Source: an uncultured Myxococcaceae bacterium (GTDB lineage Bacteria > Myxococcota_A > Polyangia > Polyangiales > Ga0077539). From it: DNA of 62,151 nucleotides. The stretch spans positions 1 through 62,151 of the forward strand of contig CAMFHP010000039.1 of assembly GCA_945952225.1 (NCBI GenBank), given 5' to 3'. The position numbers and the translations under genes were made by a program. Under the pieces are notes generated by a model. The model saw only the letters and a program-made list of their open reading frames with translations, had not been told where the DNA came from and searched no databases. Shown here in pieces: positions 8,368-16,828 of the stretch. Position 1 is the first letter of the stretch; the number at the start of each line of letters is the position of its first letter.

Positions 8368-10536
8368 TCACCCGTGGCGCGAGATGACGTGCCACACGAC
8401 CGCGAGGTCGTCGTCGACGAGGGCCTCGCGGTGACGGCGGAGGATCGCGTCGATCTCGCGCACGAGCGTCTCGTCGCCGAGGGCGCGCGCAGCCGCGCGG
8501 CGGCTGATGAGAGCGCGCAGTACGGTGGCGTGATCGTCGACCGCCCACGGCGCCTCGGTGGTGAGCCAGCGCGCGAGAACCGGTCGCCACGCGGGATGCA
8601 GCGCGGCGGCGACGAACACCACGCGCGTGCGATCGCGCACCTCCTCGTGGTGCACGCCACGAAGCGCGTCGCGCAGCGGATCGACGCGGTCACCGCGGAG
8701 CAACGACGGGAGCGTGCCCGGCGTGTCGAGTCCGAACGCGCGCCACACGGGGCTCGTCTCGCGGTCGGCGTCGCGGATCGCGCGGAGGTCGGCGCAGCTC
8801 TGCTCGAACACCCCGAAGGCGAACATCTGCGCGGGGGAAGGCGCCGCGTCGGTCGCGCACGCGTCGGGACCGCGGCGCGCCATCGTGAGCTCCGCATCGA
8901 GCTGGGCGCAGGCGGGTTCGGCGAGACCGTGAAGCTCCGGGTGTGCCGCCAGGTCACGGAGTGCATCCAGCGCCCGCTGCGCGTCGTCGAGGGCGCCGGT
9001 GTGCGCCGAGAAGGTTCCCCACTCGCGGATCACGGCGATGGGCTCGCGGGAGAGCGCCCCGGAGGGTACGGCGGCGAGCGCCACCCGCGCCGACGCGCGC
9101 AGCATTGCGGGCGCCATCGAGAGGCCGTACCCGCCCGACCAGGTGCGCGCGAATCCGCCCGCGATCACGTCGCGTGTCGCGCGATCGCCCGACCACGCCG
9201 AGAGCATCGCGCACGCGTCGCCGCGGCCGAGAAGCGCCTCCTGCTGCATGAGCTCGCGCAGCCGCGTGGCGCCCGAGGCGTCGCCTGCGAGGGCCCGCAG
9301 CGCGGCGTCGGCGCAGAGCATGGCCATGGTGCTGGCGCCGGGTCGGGCCGCGTCGATGCGGAGTCGTTCCTCGCCGATCGCGCGCGCCACCGCGGCGGCG
9401 CGTCGGTGCTGCCTCGCGAGGAGGTGCGTGCGCAGCGCGCGCGGCGCGTCGAGGTCGGCAGGGTCGAGGGGAAGGTGCGCGCGGGCGTCGCTCGCCTCCC
9501 GGAAGCGTCCGAGCGAGAGGTAGAGCCGCGATGCGTGGCGCCATCCATCGGCGGTGTTGCAGCGGGCCCAGGCGTCGGCCGCATGCTCGTAGTCGGTGAG
9601 CGACTCGAAGCGCGTCGCGCGCTCTGCACAGGGCGTTCGAAGCGCGTCGTGCACCTCGCGCAGCGCGTGGATCGTGTCGCGCGTGCGTTCCGACGCGCAC
9701 TGGAGCGTGACCGCGAGTCGGTCGAGCGCCCGTGCACGAAGCCACGGCACCGCGGACGCCAGCGCGAGCTCGGACTGCCCGCCGCCCGCGCACACGCTCC
9801 GAAGCACGGCGGACTCGATGGGCCCGCGCGCGCCGTCGCCCGATGCGAGGAGCGCGAGGCCCGCGAGGGTGGCGAGCGCGCTCCACGCGGCGGCGGCTCC
9901 GACGGAGGCGAGGGCGCGCCACGCGGTCGGGAGCGATGCGCCGGGGGAGTCTTCGAGGGCCACAAGAATTCTTCCGGTGGCGCCGGGGCGAAGCTTCCAT
10001 GTGGGGCGTGCGCCGCGATAGCCGGCGTCGTGGTCCGTGTTGGCAAGCGGTTCGACGACGGCGGCGACACGGACGCGGTCTCCGGGGTAGACGTAAACAA
10101 ACTTGTGGTTCCTCCCCTCGCCCGTGTGGGAGGTCGTGTCGACGGGGCCGCGCGCGTTCGCGTGGCCGTGCGTCACCTCGACGAGTCCATCGACGCGGAT
10201 GCGGTGCTCGCCCACGACGAGCACGAGCCCACGCGCGAGGTCGCTCGTGTGCACGGTGTCGGTGCCATCGTCGTTGGGACGCGCACACGAGAGCACCGCG
10301 AAGGGCGCGTCGGCGTCGCACTGGAGCACCCCCGAGAGCACCGCGGGCACGGACTCTCCCGCGGGCACCGACGGCAGCGGTTCGCCGAGCGCGCGAAGGG
10401 CGGCGCGCGCGCGCAGACGACGGATCGCGCGGGATGCGCGCGGTGCGAGCGCGAAGCCGAGGACGGCGGCGAGTGCGACGGAGATCCATCCGATTCGCGC
10501 GCCGTGGGCGATCACCGCAAGCAGGGTTGGCGACAT
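8368..10536 (-). CDS. membrane-anchored protein with helical-repeat-like C-terminus, function unknown
   Basis: This 722-residue protein is not recognised. It has an N-terminal hydrophobic segment (about residues 8-32) and an Arg-rich turn. A beta-rich region of about 170 residues follows, ending in YVYPGDRVRVAAVVEPL, which loosely recalls the GIDE domain. A second hydrophobic segment lies at about residues 235-260. The remaining 450 residues are Ala/Leu/Arg-rich helices, with residue pairs spaced as in TPR-like repeats (WARCNTADGWRHASRLYLSLGR). The ATG at 10536 starts a good membrane signal; upstream in-frame codons run through the divergent msrB and are rejected. A helical-repeat scaffold anchored to the inner membrane is the most that can be inferred. 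Confidence 0.72.
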   Translation of the reverse strand: MSPTLLAVIAHGARIGWISVALAAVLGFALAPRASRAIRRLRARAALRALGEPLPSVPAGESVPAVLSGVLQCDADAPFAVLSCARPNDDGTDTVHTSDLARGLVLVVGEHRIRVDGLVEVTHGHANARGPVDTTSHTGEGRNHKFVYVYPGDRVRVAAVVEPLANTDHDAGYRGARPTWKLRPGATGRILVALEDSPGASLPTAWRALASVGAAAAWSALATLAGLALLASGDGARGPIESAVLRSVCAGGGQSELALASAVPWLRARALDRLAVTLQCASERTRDTIHALREVHDALRTPCAERATRFESLTDYEHAADAWARCNTADGWRHASRLYLSLGRFREASDARAHLPLDPADLDAPRALRTHLLARQHRRAAAVARAIGEERLRIDAARPGASTMAMLCADAALRALAGDASGATRLRELMQQEALLGRGDACAMLSAWSGDRATRDVIAGGFARTWSGGYGLSMAPAMLRASARVALAAVPSGALSREPIAVIREWGTFSAHTGALDDAQRALDALRDLAAHPELHGLAEPACAQLDAELTMARRGPDACATDAAPSPAQMFAFGVFEQSCADLRAIRDADRETSPVWRAFGLDTPGTLPSLLRGDRVDPLRDALRGVHHEEVRDRTRVVFVAAALHPAWRPVLARWLTTEAPWAVDDHATVLRALISRRAAARALGDETLVREIDAILRRHREALVDDDLAVVWHVISRHG

Positions 10537-10642
10537 GGTGCGCGCGATGTTACCAGCCGCGCGCGGCGGCGTAGCCGGGCAGCGCATCTCACGGAAACAC
10601 CGACTGCGGCGCCTCCGAGACGCCGCGATGGAGCACTGAGCG

Positions 10643-11068
10643 ATGACCCTCGACAAGCTCGTTCTGACCGATGACGAATGGCGCGCGCGCCTCGCGCCCG
10701 ATGAGTACGCCGTGCTGCGCCACCACGGCACCGAGCGCCCGTGGACGGGGTGCTTCGTGGGCACCAAGGCGCCGGGCACGTACGTGTGCGCGGGCTGCGG
10801 CGCGCCGCTGTTTCGCGCGGGCGAGAAGTTCGAATCGGGCACGGGGTGGCCCTCGTTCACGAAGCCCGTGAGCGCCGAGGCCATCGCGGAGTACCGCGAC
10901 ACGTCGCACGGCATGCTGCGCGTCGAGGTGCGGTGCGCGCGCTGCGATGGACACCTCGGGCACGTGTTCCCCGATGGTCCGCCGCCGACGGGGATGCGCT
11001 ACTGCATCAACTCGGTGTCGATGAAGCACGTGCCCGAGGGCCAGCCCTTCGCGCTCGTCACGAAGTGA
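10643..11068 (+). CDS. msrB: peptide-methionine (R)-S-oxide reductase MsrB
   Basis: The 141-residue protein reduces methionine-R-sulfoxide in damaged proteins. Features are the substrate motif SGTGWPSF, two zinc-binding pairs (CAGC and CARC), the conserved [11 protein letters not shown], and catalytic Cys121 in RYCINS. The length is typical of the stand-alone enzyme. A GGAG element lies about nine bases before the ATG. There is no fused MsrA and no thioredoxin gene next to it. It is transcribed divergently from the 722-residue membrane protein, 106 bp apart. Confidence 0.97.
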   Translation: MTLDKLVLTDDEWRARLAPDEYAVLRHHGTERPWTGCFVGTKAPGTYVCAGCGAPLFRAGEKFESGTGWPSFTKPVSAEAIAEYRDTSHGMLRVEVRCARCDGHLGHVFPDGPPPTGMRYCINSVSMKHVPEGQPFALVTK

Positions 11069-11074
11069 TCGCCC

Positions 11075-12058
11075 TCACGGGGCCACGGTGCGCACGCCCG
11101 CGCAGCCCCAGCTCTCCAGCGTGAGCCGCAGGTCCGAGGCGCCCGAGAGGCTCAGGTTGCCGCGCTGCACGCGGATCTCCCAGGTCTTCGCGTTCGTGAG
11201 CGGCAGCAGCGCGCCCGCCGCGATCGTCTGCTGCACGTCGAGGATCTGCGAGTCGCGGATCGTGCCGAGCGAGCTTCCGAGGATCGTGCCCAGCACCGAC
11301 ACCGTGCCGAAGACCCACCCGTAGCCGTCGGCGTGCTGCGACACCGTGGCGGCGCGCCCGGCGATGTCGTTCAACACGCGCTGCGCCGCGGCCCCGTCGC
11401 TCGCGAGGAAGCACCCGTACGTCACGGTGATGTTCGCGATGCTGCGGTAGAGGTCTCCCTGCCCCCAGAGGAGACCTTCGCTTGGGCGCAGGTTGATGGT
11501 GGTCGTGTTGCGGTTGCCGGCCACCTCGCGCGGCGCGAGGAGCAGCAGCTCGGAGTGGCGCCCGTCCTCGGCGCTGATCACGCAGTAGAGGTTGCGCGGA
11601 ATGTCGAAGAAGCCGCGCTGGATGCTGATCTCCTTCACGCGGATGCGGAGCTGCGGATCGGCGCAGGTGGTGTTCGAAGGCGCCACGCCGAGCGAGGCGC
11701 CGCACGCATAGTTGGTGCGTTGCGTGCCGCCCGCGGTGTTGTCGCAGTCGGCGAGGCGCGCGCTCGTGAGCGGCACCGCGAGGGCGCCGGTACAGCTCGG
11801 AGCCATGTCGCACGTGGGGCAGCGGTTGCAGTCGAGCGGACACGTCTCGCAGGTCTCGCTCCCGCGCGTGCACACGCCGTCGCCGCAGCGCGGGGCCACG
11901 TCGGGGGCGGCGTCCCAGGTGGTGCTCACCTCGCTCGCGTCGAAGGCGTCGACGGTGGCGTCGGCGGTGGGCGGACTCGACGCAGCGTCGCCCGCGGCGC
12001 ACGCGACGGAGAGCAGGGCGGGAAGCAACCAGCGGAGCGGAGCCGTCGGCGTGTGCAT
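11075..12058 (-). CDS. putative lipoprotein with N-terminal Cys module
   Basis: The 327-residue protein has a signal peptide with lipobox LSVAC. A short Asp/Ala-rich linker follows, then a compact module CGDGVCTRGSETC...CPLDCNRC, a pattern common in myxobacterial surface proteins. The rest (about 220 residues) is beta-rich with a few cysteines, including the near-terminal LESWGCAG. I do not recognise that domain. It starts 49 bp after the exonuclease gene on the same strand and ends 6 bp from convergent msrB, leaving no room for a terminator between them. Confidence 0.8.
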   Translation of the reverse strand: MHTPTAPLRWLLPALLSVACAAGDAASSPPTADATVDAFDASEVSTTWDAAPDVAPRCGDGVCTRGSETCETCPLDCNRCPTCDMAPSCTGALAVPLTSARLADCDNTAGGTQRTNYACGASLGVAPSNTTCADPQLRIRVKEISIQRGFFDIPRNLYCVISAEDGRHSELLLLAPREVAGNRNTTTINLRPSEGLLWGQGDLYRSIANITVTYGCFLASDGAAAQRVLNDIAGRAATVSQHADGYGWVFGTVSVLGTILGSSLGTIRDSQILDVQQTIAAGALLPLTNAKTWEIRVQRGNLSLSGASDLRLTLESWGCAGVRTVAP

Positions 12059-12107
12059 CGCGATCGACGATACGCGCAGGGCTCGAAGCGCAACAAGCGC
12101 GCGGCGA

Positions 12108-12947
12108 TCACTCGTCGTCGATGCGAAGCACGCGGTCGGCGCGCAGCACGCGGAGCCCCTGACGGCCGCGGACGCCGGGGGCGAGGAGGAGGTGCGGAGA
12201 GGTCCATCGCTCGACGCGACCGCGGAGGGTGAAGGGGTCGCGACCGGGGGTGCGCACGAGCATGGTGAGGGGCCGACCGCTGCGCGCCGCGCGTTCGAAG
12301 CTCGCCGCGAAGGCGGGACGCACGCGCACCGCACCGTGCTGGCCCACGCGCACCTCCCACAGGTCGCGCGCCGTCGTCGGCCGAAAGAGCGCGATGAGGT
12401 GCTGGAGCAGGGCCGCGGTGGCGCGCGCGTCGTCTTCCGCGCGGTGCCAGCGGAAGGTGCCGAGCGAGAGCCGCGCGACGAGCGATGCGAGGTTGTAGGT
12501 GCGCGCGTGCACGCCGCGTCGGGCGAGCGTGAGCGTGTCGAGCGCGGGTCCGAGGCGCTCGTCGCGTCCCGCGAGGGCGAGCGCGCGGTCGAGGAGGAGC
12601 ACATCGAGCTCGGGCGCGTGTCCCACCACGACGGCGCCGCGAAGCACCTCGCAGAGTGCGGGCGCGAGCGCTTCGAAGGGAGGCGCGTCGGCGAGGGCCT
12701 CCGCGGAGATTCCGTGCGCTGCGAAGGCCGACGGATCGCTCTCGACCTCGGTGCGCACGAGGGAGCTGAAGCGCGCGACCTCGACGCCGTTCTCGACGCG
12801 CACGGCGGCCACCTCGACGAGCGCGTCGCGGTCGGGGTCGGTGCCCGTCATCTCGCAGTCGATGCACGCGAACGCGCACGAGGAGAGGGGCAGATCCCAG
12901 GGCGCGCCCGCGGGCGGATCGGGCTCGTGCGAGGCGTCTTCGGGCAT
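12108..12947 (-). CDS. DnaQ-like (DEDDh) 3'-5' exonuclease domain protein
   Basis: The 279-residue protein has an RNase T/DnaQ fold exonuclease domain over about residues 25-185. Exo I is FACIDCEMTGTD (Asp30, Glu32), Exo II lies around VVVGHAPELDVLLLDRAL, and Exo III is WHRAEDDARATAALL, with the His and Asp of the DEDDh class. Such enzymes trim DNA or RNA 3' ends; length and separation from a polymerase gene do not identify the substrate. About 90 C-terminal residues form an additional beta-rich domain absent from the minimal fold. The ATG at 12947 is the first that avoids running into the divergent MYXO-CTERM gene. The open frame reaching 15077 is a shadow. Confidence 0.85.
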   Translation of the reverse strand: MPEDASHEPDPPAGAPWDLPLSSCAFACIDCEMTGTDPDRDALVEVAAVRVENGVEVARFSSLVRTEVESDPSAFAAHGISAEALADAPPFEALAPALCEVLRGAVVVGHAPELDVLLLDRALALAGRDERLGPALDTLTLARRGVHARTYNLASLVARLSLGTFRWHRAEDDARATAALLQHLIALFRPTTARDLWEVRVGQHGAVRVRPAFAASFERAARSGRPLTMLVRTPGRDPFTLRGRVERWTSPHLLLAPGVRGRQGLRVLRADRVLRIDDE

Positions 12948-13007
12948 CGGGTGGCCGCATCGTAGCGCCCGTTCCCTGTGTGCGGTGACGCTGTTACGCT
13001 CCGCGCC

Positions 13008-14483
13008 GTGAGGACACCGCTCCCCTTCGGGCGCGCGCTTCGTGGCGCTGCGCTCCTCGCCGTCGCCTCCCTCTCGCTGCCCGCGACCGCGCGCGCCGAG
13101 GACCCCTCGTGCGCCGCCAACATCTCGCGCTCGCGGCTCAATTTCTCGCAGCGCGGCGAGGTCGATTTCGGCCCCGGCTTCTCGGGGGAGCTCGGGTCTT
13201 CGAACCTCGGGTTCCGCTACAACTTCCTGCTGCTCGGCGACTACGACTGGGCGATGCCGGGCAACCTCGACCTGCGCTGGCCGCCTGCGTTCACGGCCAC
13301 GGCGACGGGCGACACCAACGGCGGGCGACTCACGGTGCAGTACGGCCTGCGGCTCCAGTTCTGGCTCCGCGTGCTGGGCAACGAGTTCATGATCCCCGTG
13401 CCCATGTGGGCGGGCGTCGACCGCAACGAGCGTGGCACCTCGATGTTCACGCCCTGGGCCTGGGATCCGACGCCGACGGCGGTCACGGTCACCGCCCACG
13501 AGCGACTGCTCCGCATGGACACGCTCAACACCTCGTTCGGTGACGTCGTGTACTGGCTCTACGGCGCCTACAACCTCACGACGACGATCCGCACGACGGA
13601 GATCGCCTTTCCGCAGGCGATGACGAGCATCACGGCGATGAACCCCGAGGCCCGCGTCGTGGCCACCTCGAACGGCGACGCAGACCTTCCCACGCGCTGG
13701 GCTGGCACGCTTCGCTACGTGGGCTCGCTGCGTCTTCGCATCGAGGTCGACTACCCGGTGCCCGTCCTCGGCGGACGACGCCGCGACTCGTTCTCCCCCG
13801 ACGCGATCCCCTTCGCGAGCCGCAGCGAGCAGCAGATGAGCGTCGACCGCAACGTGCGTCTCTCGCTGCCCGGCGCGACGATCGAGCCGCCCATCGAGCT
13901 CAACCTCGGACGCGTGCGCCTCGGGCTCTCGGGCCGCGAGGTGGTGACCATCCGCAACCCCGGCACGGCGACGATGGCGCTGCGCCCCGAGCCTCCGGCC
14001 GACTCGCACTTCACCGTCGTGACCGATCCGCTGTGTGTGGTCGGCGGCGCGTCGCGGCAGCTCTCCGTGCGCTTCGCGCCCGACCGCGCCGGGCCCTTCA
14101 GCACCGACCTCGTGATCCGCACAACGGCGCCGTCGGCGCCGGAGATCCACCTGCGCCTCGTGGGCGAAGGCTACGATCCGAACGCGGGCGACGGCGGCAC
14201 CACCGTGCGCGACGCGGCCACGGACACGGGCGTTCCGCGTACCGATGCGAGTGTGCCGGGCGACGACGCGGCGACGCCTGCGACCGATGGCGGCGTGCCC
14301 GATGACGGCGGTGTGCTCGTGCCCGAAGACCCGAGCTGCGCGTGCCGCGCGCCGGGAGGATCGACCTCGTCGCGGACCGTGTGGCCCCTCGCGATGATGC
14401 TCGGCCTCGCGCTGCGCCGTCGCACGCGACCGCGCGGTGCTCTGCGCTATCGTAGCGACGATGAGCGATCCCCCGACGCCTGA
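13008..14483 (+). CDS. secreted protein with ASH-like domain and MYXO-CTERM-type anchor
   Basis: The 491-residue protein starts at a GTG that gives a clear signal peptide (VRTPLPFGR...LPATARA). The first 270 residues are beta-rich and unrecognised. Residues about 290-380 look like an ASH / choice-of-anchor immunoglobulin-like domain (LNLGRVRLG, VTIRNPGTATM, LSVRFAPD). A Thr/Asp/Gly linker leads to CACRAPGG, a hydrophobic segment and an Arg cluster, the tripartite MYXO-CTERM pattern thought to be processed by a myxosortase. About 14 further residues follow the Arg cluster, and the last 23 bp overlap the next gene. It is probably displayed on the cell surface. Confidence 0.82.
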   Translation: MRTPLPFGRALRGAALLAVASLSLPATARAEDPSCAANISRSRLNFSQRGEVDFGPGFSGELGSSNLGFRYNFLLLGDYDWAMPGNLDLRWPPAFTATATGDTNGGRLTVQYGLRLQFWLRVLGNEFMIPVPMWAGVDRNERGTSMFTPWAWDPTPTAVTVTAHERLLRMDTLNTSFGDVVYWLYGAYNLTTTIRTTEIAFPQAMTSITAMNPEARVVATSNGDADLPTRWAGTLRYVGSLRLRIEVDYPVPVLGGRRRDSFSPDAIPFASRSEQQMSVDRNVRLSLPGATIEPPIELNLGRVRLGLSGREVVTIRNPGTATMALRPEPPADSHFTVVTDPLCVVGGASRQLSVRFAPDRAGPFSTDLVIRTTAPSAPEIHLRLVGEGYDPNAGDGGTTVRDAATDTGVPRTDASVPGDDAATPATDGGVPDDGGVLVPEDPSCACRAPGGSTSSRTVWPLAMMLGLALRRRTRPRGALRYRSDDERSPDA

Positions 14484-15723
14484 TCCGCAGCGCGACCGCG
14501 ACACCGAGAAGGCCCTCGACGACGTCGAGGAGCTGCTCAAACGCATCCCCGGCGCCCGTCGACTCGTGACCGAGGTGCAGGATCTCCGCGCGCTCCTCGT
14601 GGAACGGAGGGCGCCGCGCATCGCGGTGCTGGGCCGTCGGGGCGTGGGCAAATCGAGCCTCGCGAACGCGCTCCTCGGCGCCGAGGTGGCCCCCGTGGGC
14701 GCGGTGAACGACACCACGCAGGAGGCAGGCTGGTACGACATTCGCGCGGGCCATCGTGTGCTGCGCTGGCTCGACACGCCGGGGCTCCGTGCGGGCGCCG
14801 AACCCGCGCGCCGTGAGGCCGTGGAGCGCGCGCTTCGCACCGAGCGCCCCGACGTGGTGCTGCTGCTCGTGAAGGCCACGCAGGTCGACGCGGGCATCGA
14901 CGAAGACCTCGACGAGGTGCGCGCCACGCTCTCGGCGCTCTCGCTGAATCGCGCGACGCCTCCGCCCGTGGTGGCGGTGATCACGCGCGTCGATGAGCTC
15001 CAGGGCGCGCGGGCCAAGAGCCCTCCCTTCGACCACGACGCCGAGCGCAGGGACAACATCGCGAAGGCCGTCACCACGCTGCGCGATCACCTCGACCGCG
15101 CGAAGATCGAGGTACGCGATGTGGTGCCCGTGGCGACGTGGCAGCGCTTTCGCGACGGCGCGCGCGTCACCGACTGGCGGTGGAACCTCGAGACCCTCGG
15201 CGCGGCGATCTTCGAAGCGCTCCCGAGCAACGCGCAGGTCGAGGCCGTGCGCGCGATGGAGCGCGGGCGCGCGGTGCGTCGTCGTGTGGCCATGCGCATC
15301 GTGGGCACGGCGACGAGCGTCTCCGTGGTGATCGGCGCGACGCCGCTTCCCGTGGCCGACCTCGCGCTGCTCCTGCCCGTGCAGAGCGTGATGCTCACGT
15401 CGCTGGTGTACGTGTCGGGACGCGCGCCGGGCGCCCGCGCGGTCACCGAATGGCTCGGCGCGATCGGGCTCAACGTGGGCTCCGCGCTCGGGCTCCGCGA
15501 GGCCGTGCGCGCGGTGCTGAAGCTCGTTCCGGGCATCGGCGTGACCGTGTCGGGCGCGGTGGCGGGCACGGGCACGTGGGCGCTCGGCGTGGCCGCGGTG
15601 CGCTACTTCATCGACGGCGCCACGACCGCGGAGTCTCGCGAGGCCTTCGACGACGCGCTCTCGAAGGGCGCTCCGCCGGGCCCCGACGGCTCGCCCGATG
15701 GTGGCGATGCGCCCACCGGATGA
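14461..15723 (+). CDS. Era/dynamin-like GTPase with C-terminal membrane domain
   Basis: The 420-residue protein has a P-loop GTPase domain at about residues 45-260: G1 GRRGVGKSS, G2 Thr in NDTTQEAG, G3 DTPG, and G4 TRVDEL. The C-terminal region has hydrophobic stretches around residues 280-320 and 345-385, which recalls the DUF697-type membrane module of YcjX/YcjF-like GTPases. The ATG at 14461 lies inside the end of the preceding MYXO-CTERM gene. Its stop lies 26 bp inside the next gene, which encodes a related GTPase, so translational coupling is likely. It probably acts at the inner membrane; the process is unknown. Confidence 0.88.
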   Translation: MSDPPTPDPQRDRDTEKALDDVEELLKRIPGARRLVTEVQDLRALLVERRAPRIAVLGRRGVGKSSLANALLGAEVAPVGAVNDTTQEAGWYDIRAGHRVLRWLDTPGLRAGAEPARREAVERALRTERPDVVLLLVKATQVDAGIDEDLDEVRATLSALSLNRATPPPVVAVITRVDELQGARAKSPPFDHDAERRDNIAKAVTTLRDHLDRAKIEVRDVVPVATWQRFRDGARVTDWRWNLETLGAAIFEALPSNAQVEAVRAMERGRAVRRRVAMRIVGTATSVSVVIGATPLPVADLALLLPVQSVMLTSLVYVSGRAPGARAVTEWLGAIGLNVGSALGLREAVRAVLKLVPGIGVTVSGAVAGTGTWALGVAAVRYFIDGATTAESREAFDDALSKGAPPGPDGSPDGGDAPTG

Positions 15724-16822
15724 CCCTCGCGCGCGGGCCCTCGCGGCCCTCGACGCGCTCCCCACCGACACCCCGACGCTCGACCTCGCGTGCGCCACGC
15801 TGCGCGCGCTGCTCACACACGGCGCGCGACCCGCGGTGGCCGCCGTCGGTCGTCGCGGCGCGGGCAAGAGCACGCTGCTCAACGCGCTCGCGAACCGGGG
15901 CGTCGCCGAGGTGGGCGCGGTGGCCGACACGACGCTGCGCCCCGCGGTGCGCGCGCTCGACGCGATGGTGTGGCTCGACACGCCGGGACTGCGCGCAGGC
16001 GGACGCACCAGGCGGGCTGCGTCGGTGGCCGAGGCCGTGCGCGCGTTTCAGCCCGATGTGCTGTGGTTTCTGTGCGGCGCCAGCGAGGTGGATGCGGGCA
16101 TCGACGACGACCTCCGCGATCTGCGCACCTCGCTCGATGGGTGCCCTCCCTGGACACGCCTCGTCGCCGTCGTGACCCGCGTCGATGAGCTCGCACCGCC
16201 CGACGTGAACACGCCTCCCTTCGACGCCGATCCCGAGAAGCGCGCCAACCTCATCGCGGCGACGACGACCTTGCACCGACACCTCCTGCGCGGGGGCTTT
16301 GCGCTCGAGCGCGTAATTCCGCTCTGCGCCGACGCGCGCTGGGAGGGCGACCGTTGCCGCGACGACGTGCGCTGGAACCTCGCTCCCCTCGCCCGCCCGA
16401 TCGTTGCGCCCACGCAAAGGTCCGTCACGGCGTCGCTTCAATCACGGCTCGCGGCGCTGTGCGATGCGCTCGTCGCGCGCGCGGTCGACGAGGCCCGCAC
16501 GGTGAGCCTCCGCGCTCCCTCGGACCGTCAACGGGCGCTGCTTGAAGGGCTCCATCGCACGCTCGTGGCGCGCCTCGATGCGCTGCTCGCAGCGTTCGTG
16601 GGCGACGGTGCGGCGACGCTCGGGGCCACCGTGGGCGACACCTTCGGCCCTGGCCGCGCGGGGGAGTTGGTGCGTTCCGTGTTCGATCGACTGGGTGCGC
16701 GCGAGATGGCGGCCGATGCGGCTGCGGCGAGGGTGCGCGCCCTCGGGCGGGCGGTACGTGCGCTCGAATCGTTGCGGCCCGACGAGGCGCTCGTGCGCGC
16801 GATGCTGGCCCCGCGTCGCTGA
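15698..16822 (+). CDS. GTPase, paralog of upstream neighbour without the membrane domain
   Basis: The 374-residue protein has G1 GRRGAGKST, G2 Thr in ADTTLRPA, G3 DTPG and G4 TRVDEL. Stretches such as VDAGIDDDL and PPFDADPEKR match the upstream GTPase position for position, so the two look like a tandem duplication. The second half is different: alpha-helical, rich in Ala/Arg/Leu and without long hydrophobic segments. The ATG at 15698 overlaps the upstream gene by 26 bp; an ATG at 15707 is an alternative. The two GTPases could form a heteromer, a membrane one with a soluble one, as paired bacterial dynamin-like proteins do; this is inference. Confidence 0.85.
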   Translation: MVAMRPPDDPRARALAALDALPTDTPTLDLACATLRALLTHGARPAVAAVGRRGAGKSTLLNALANRGVAEVGAVADTTLRPAVRALDAMVWLDTPGLRAGGRTRRAASVAEAVRAFQPDVLWFLCGASEVDAGIDDDLRDLRTSLDGCPPWTRLVAVVTRVDELAPPDVNTPPFDADPEKRANLIAATTTLHRHLLRGGFALERVIPLCADARWEGDRCRDDVRWNLAPLARPIVAPTQRSVTASLQSRLAALCDALVARAVDEARTVSLRAPSDRQRALLEGLHRTLVARLDALLAAFVGDGAATLGATVGDTFGPGRAGELVRSVFDRLGAREMAADAAAARVRALGRAVRALESLRPDEALVRAMLAPRR

Positions 16823-16828
16823 CGCTCG

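Noticed and set aside
12108-15077. A 989-codon minus frame fusing the exonuclease to an upstream extension
   Set aside because: Only the last 279 codons form a real exonuclease. The extension crosses the divergent MYXO-CTERM and GTPase genes.
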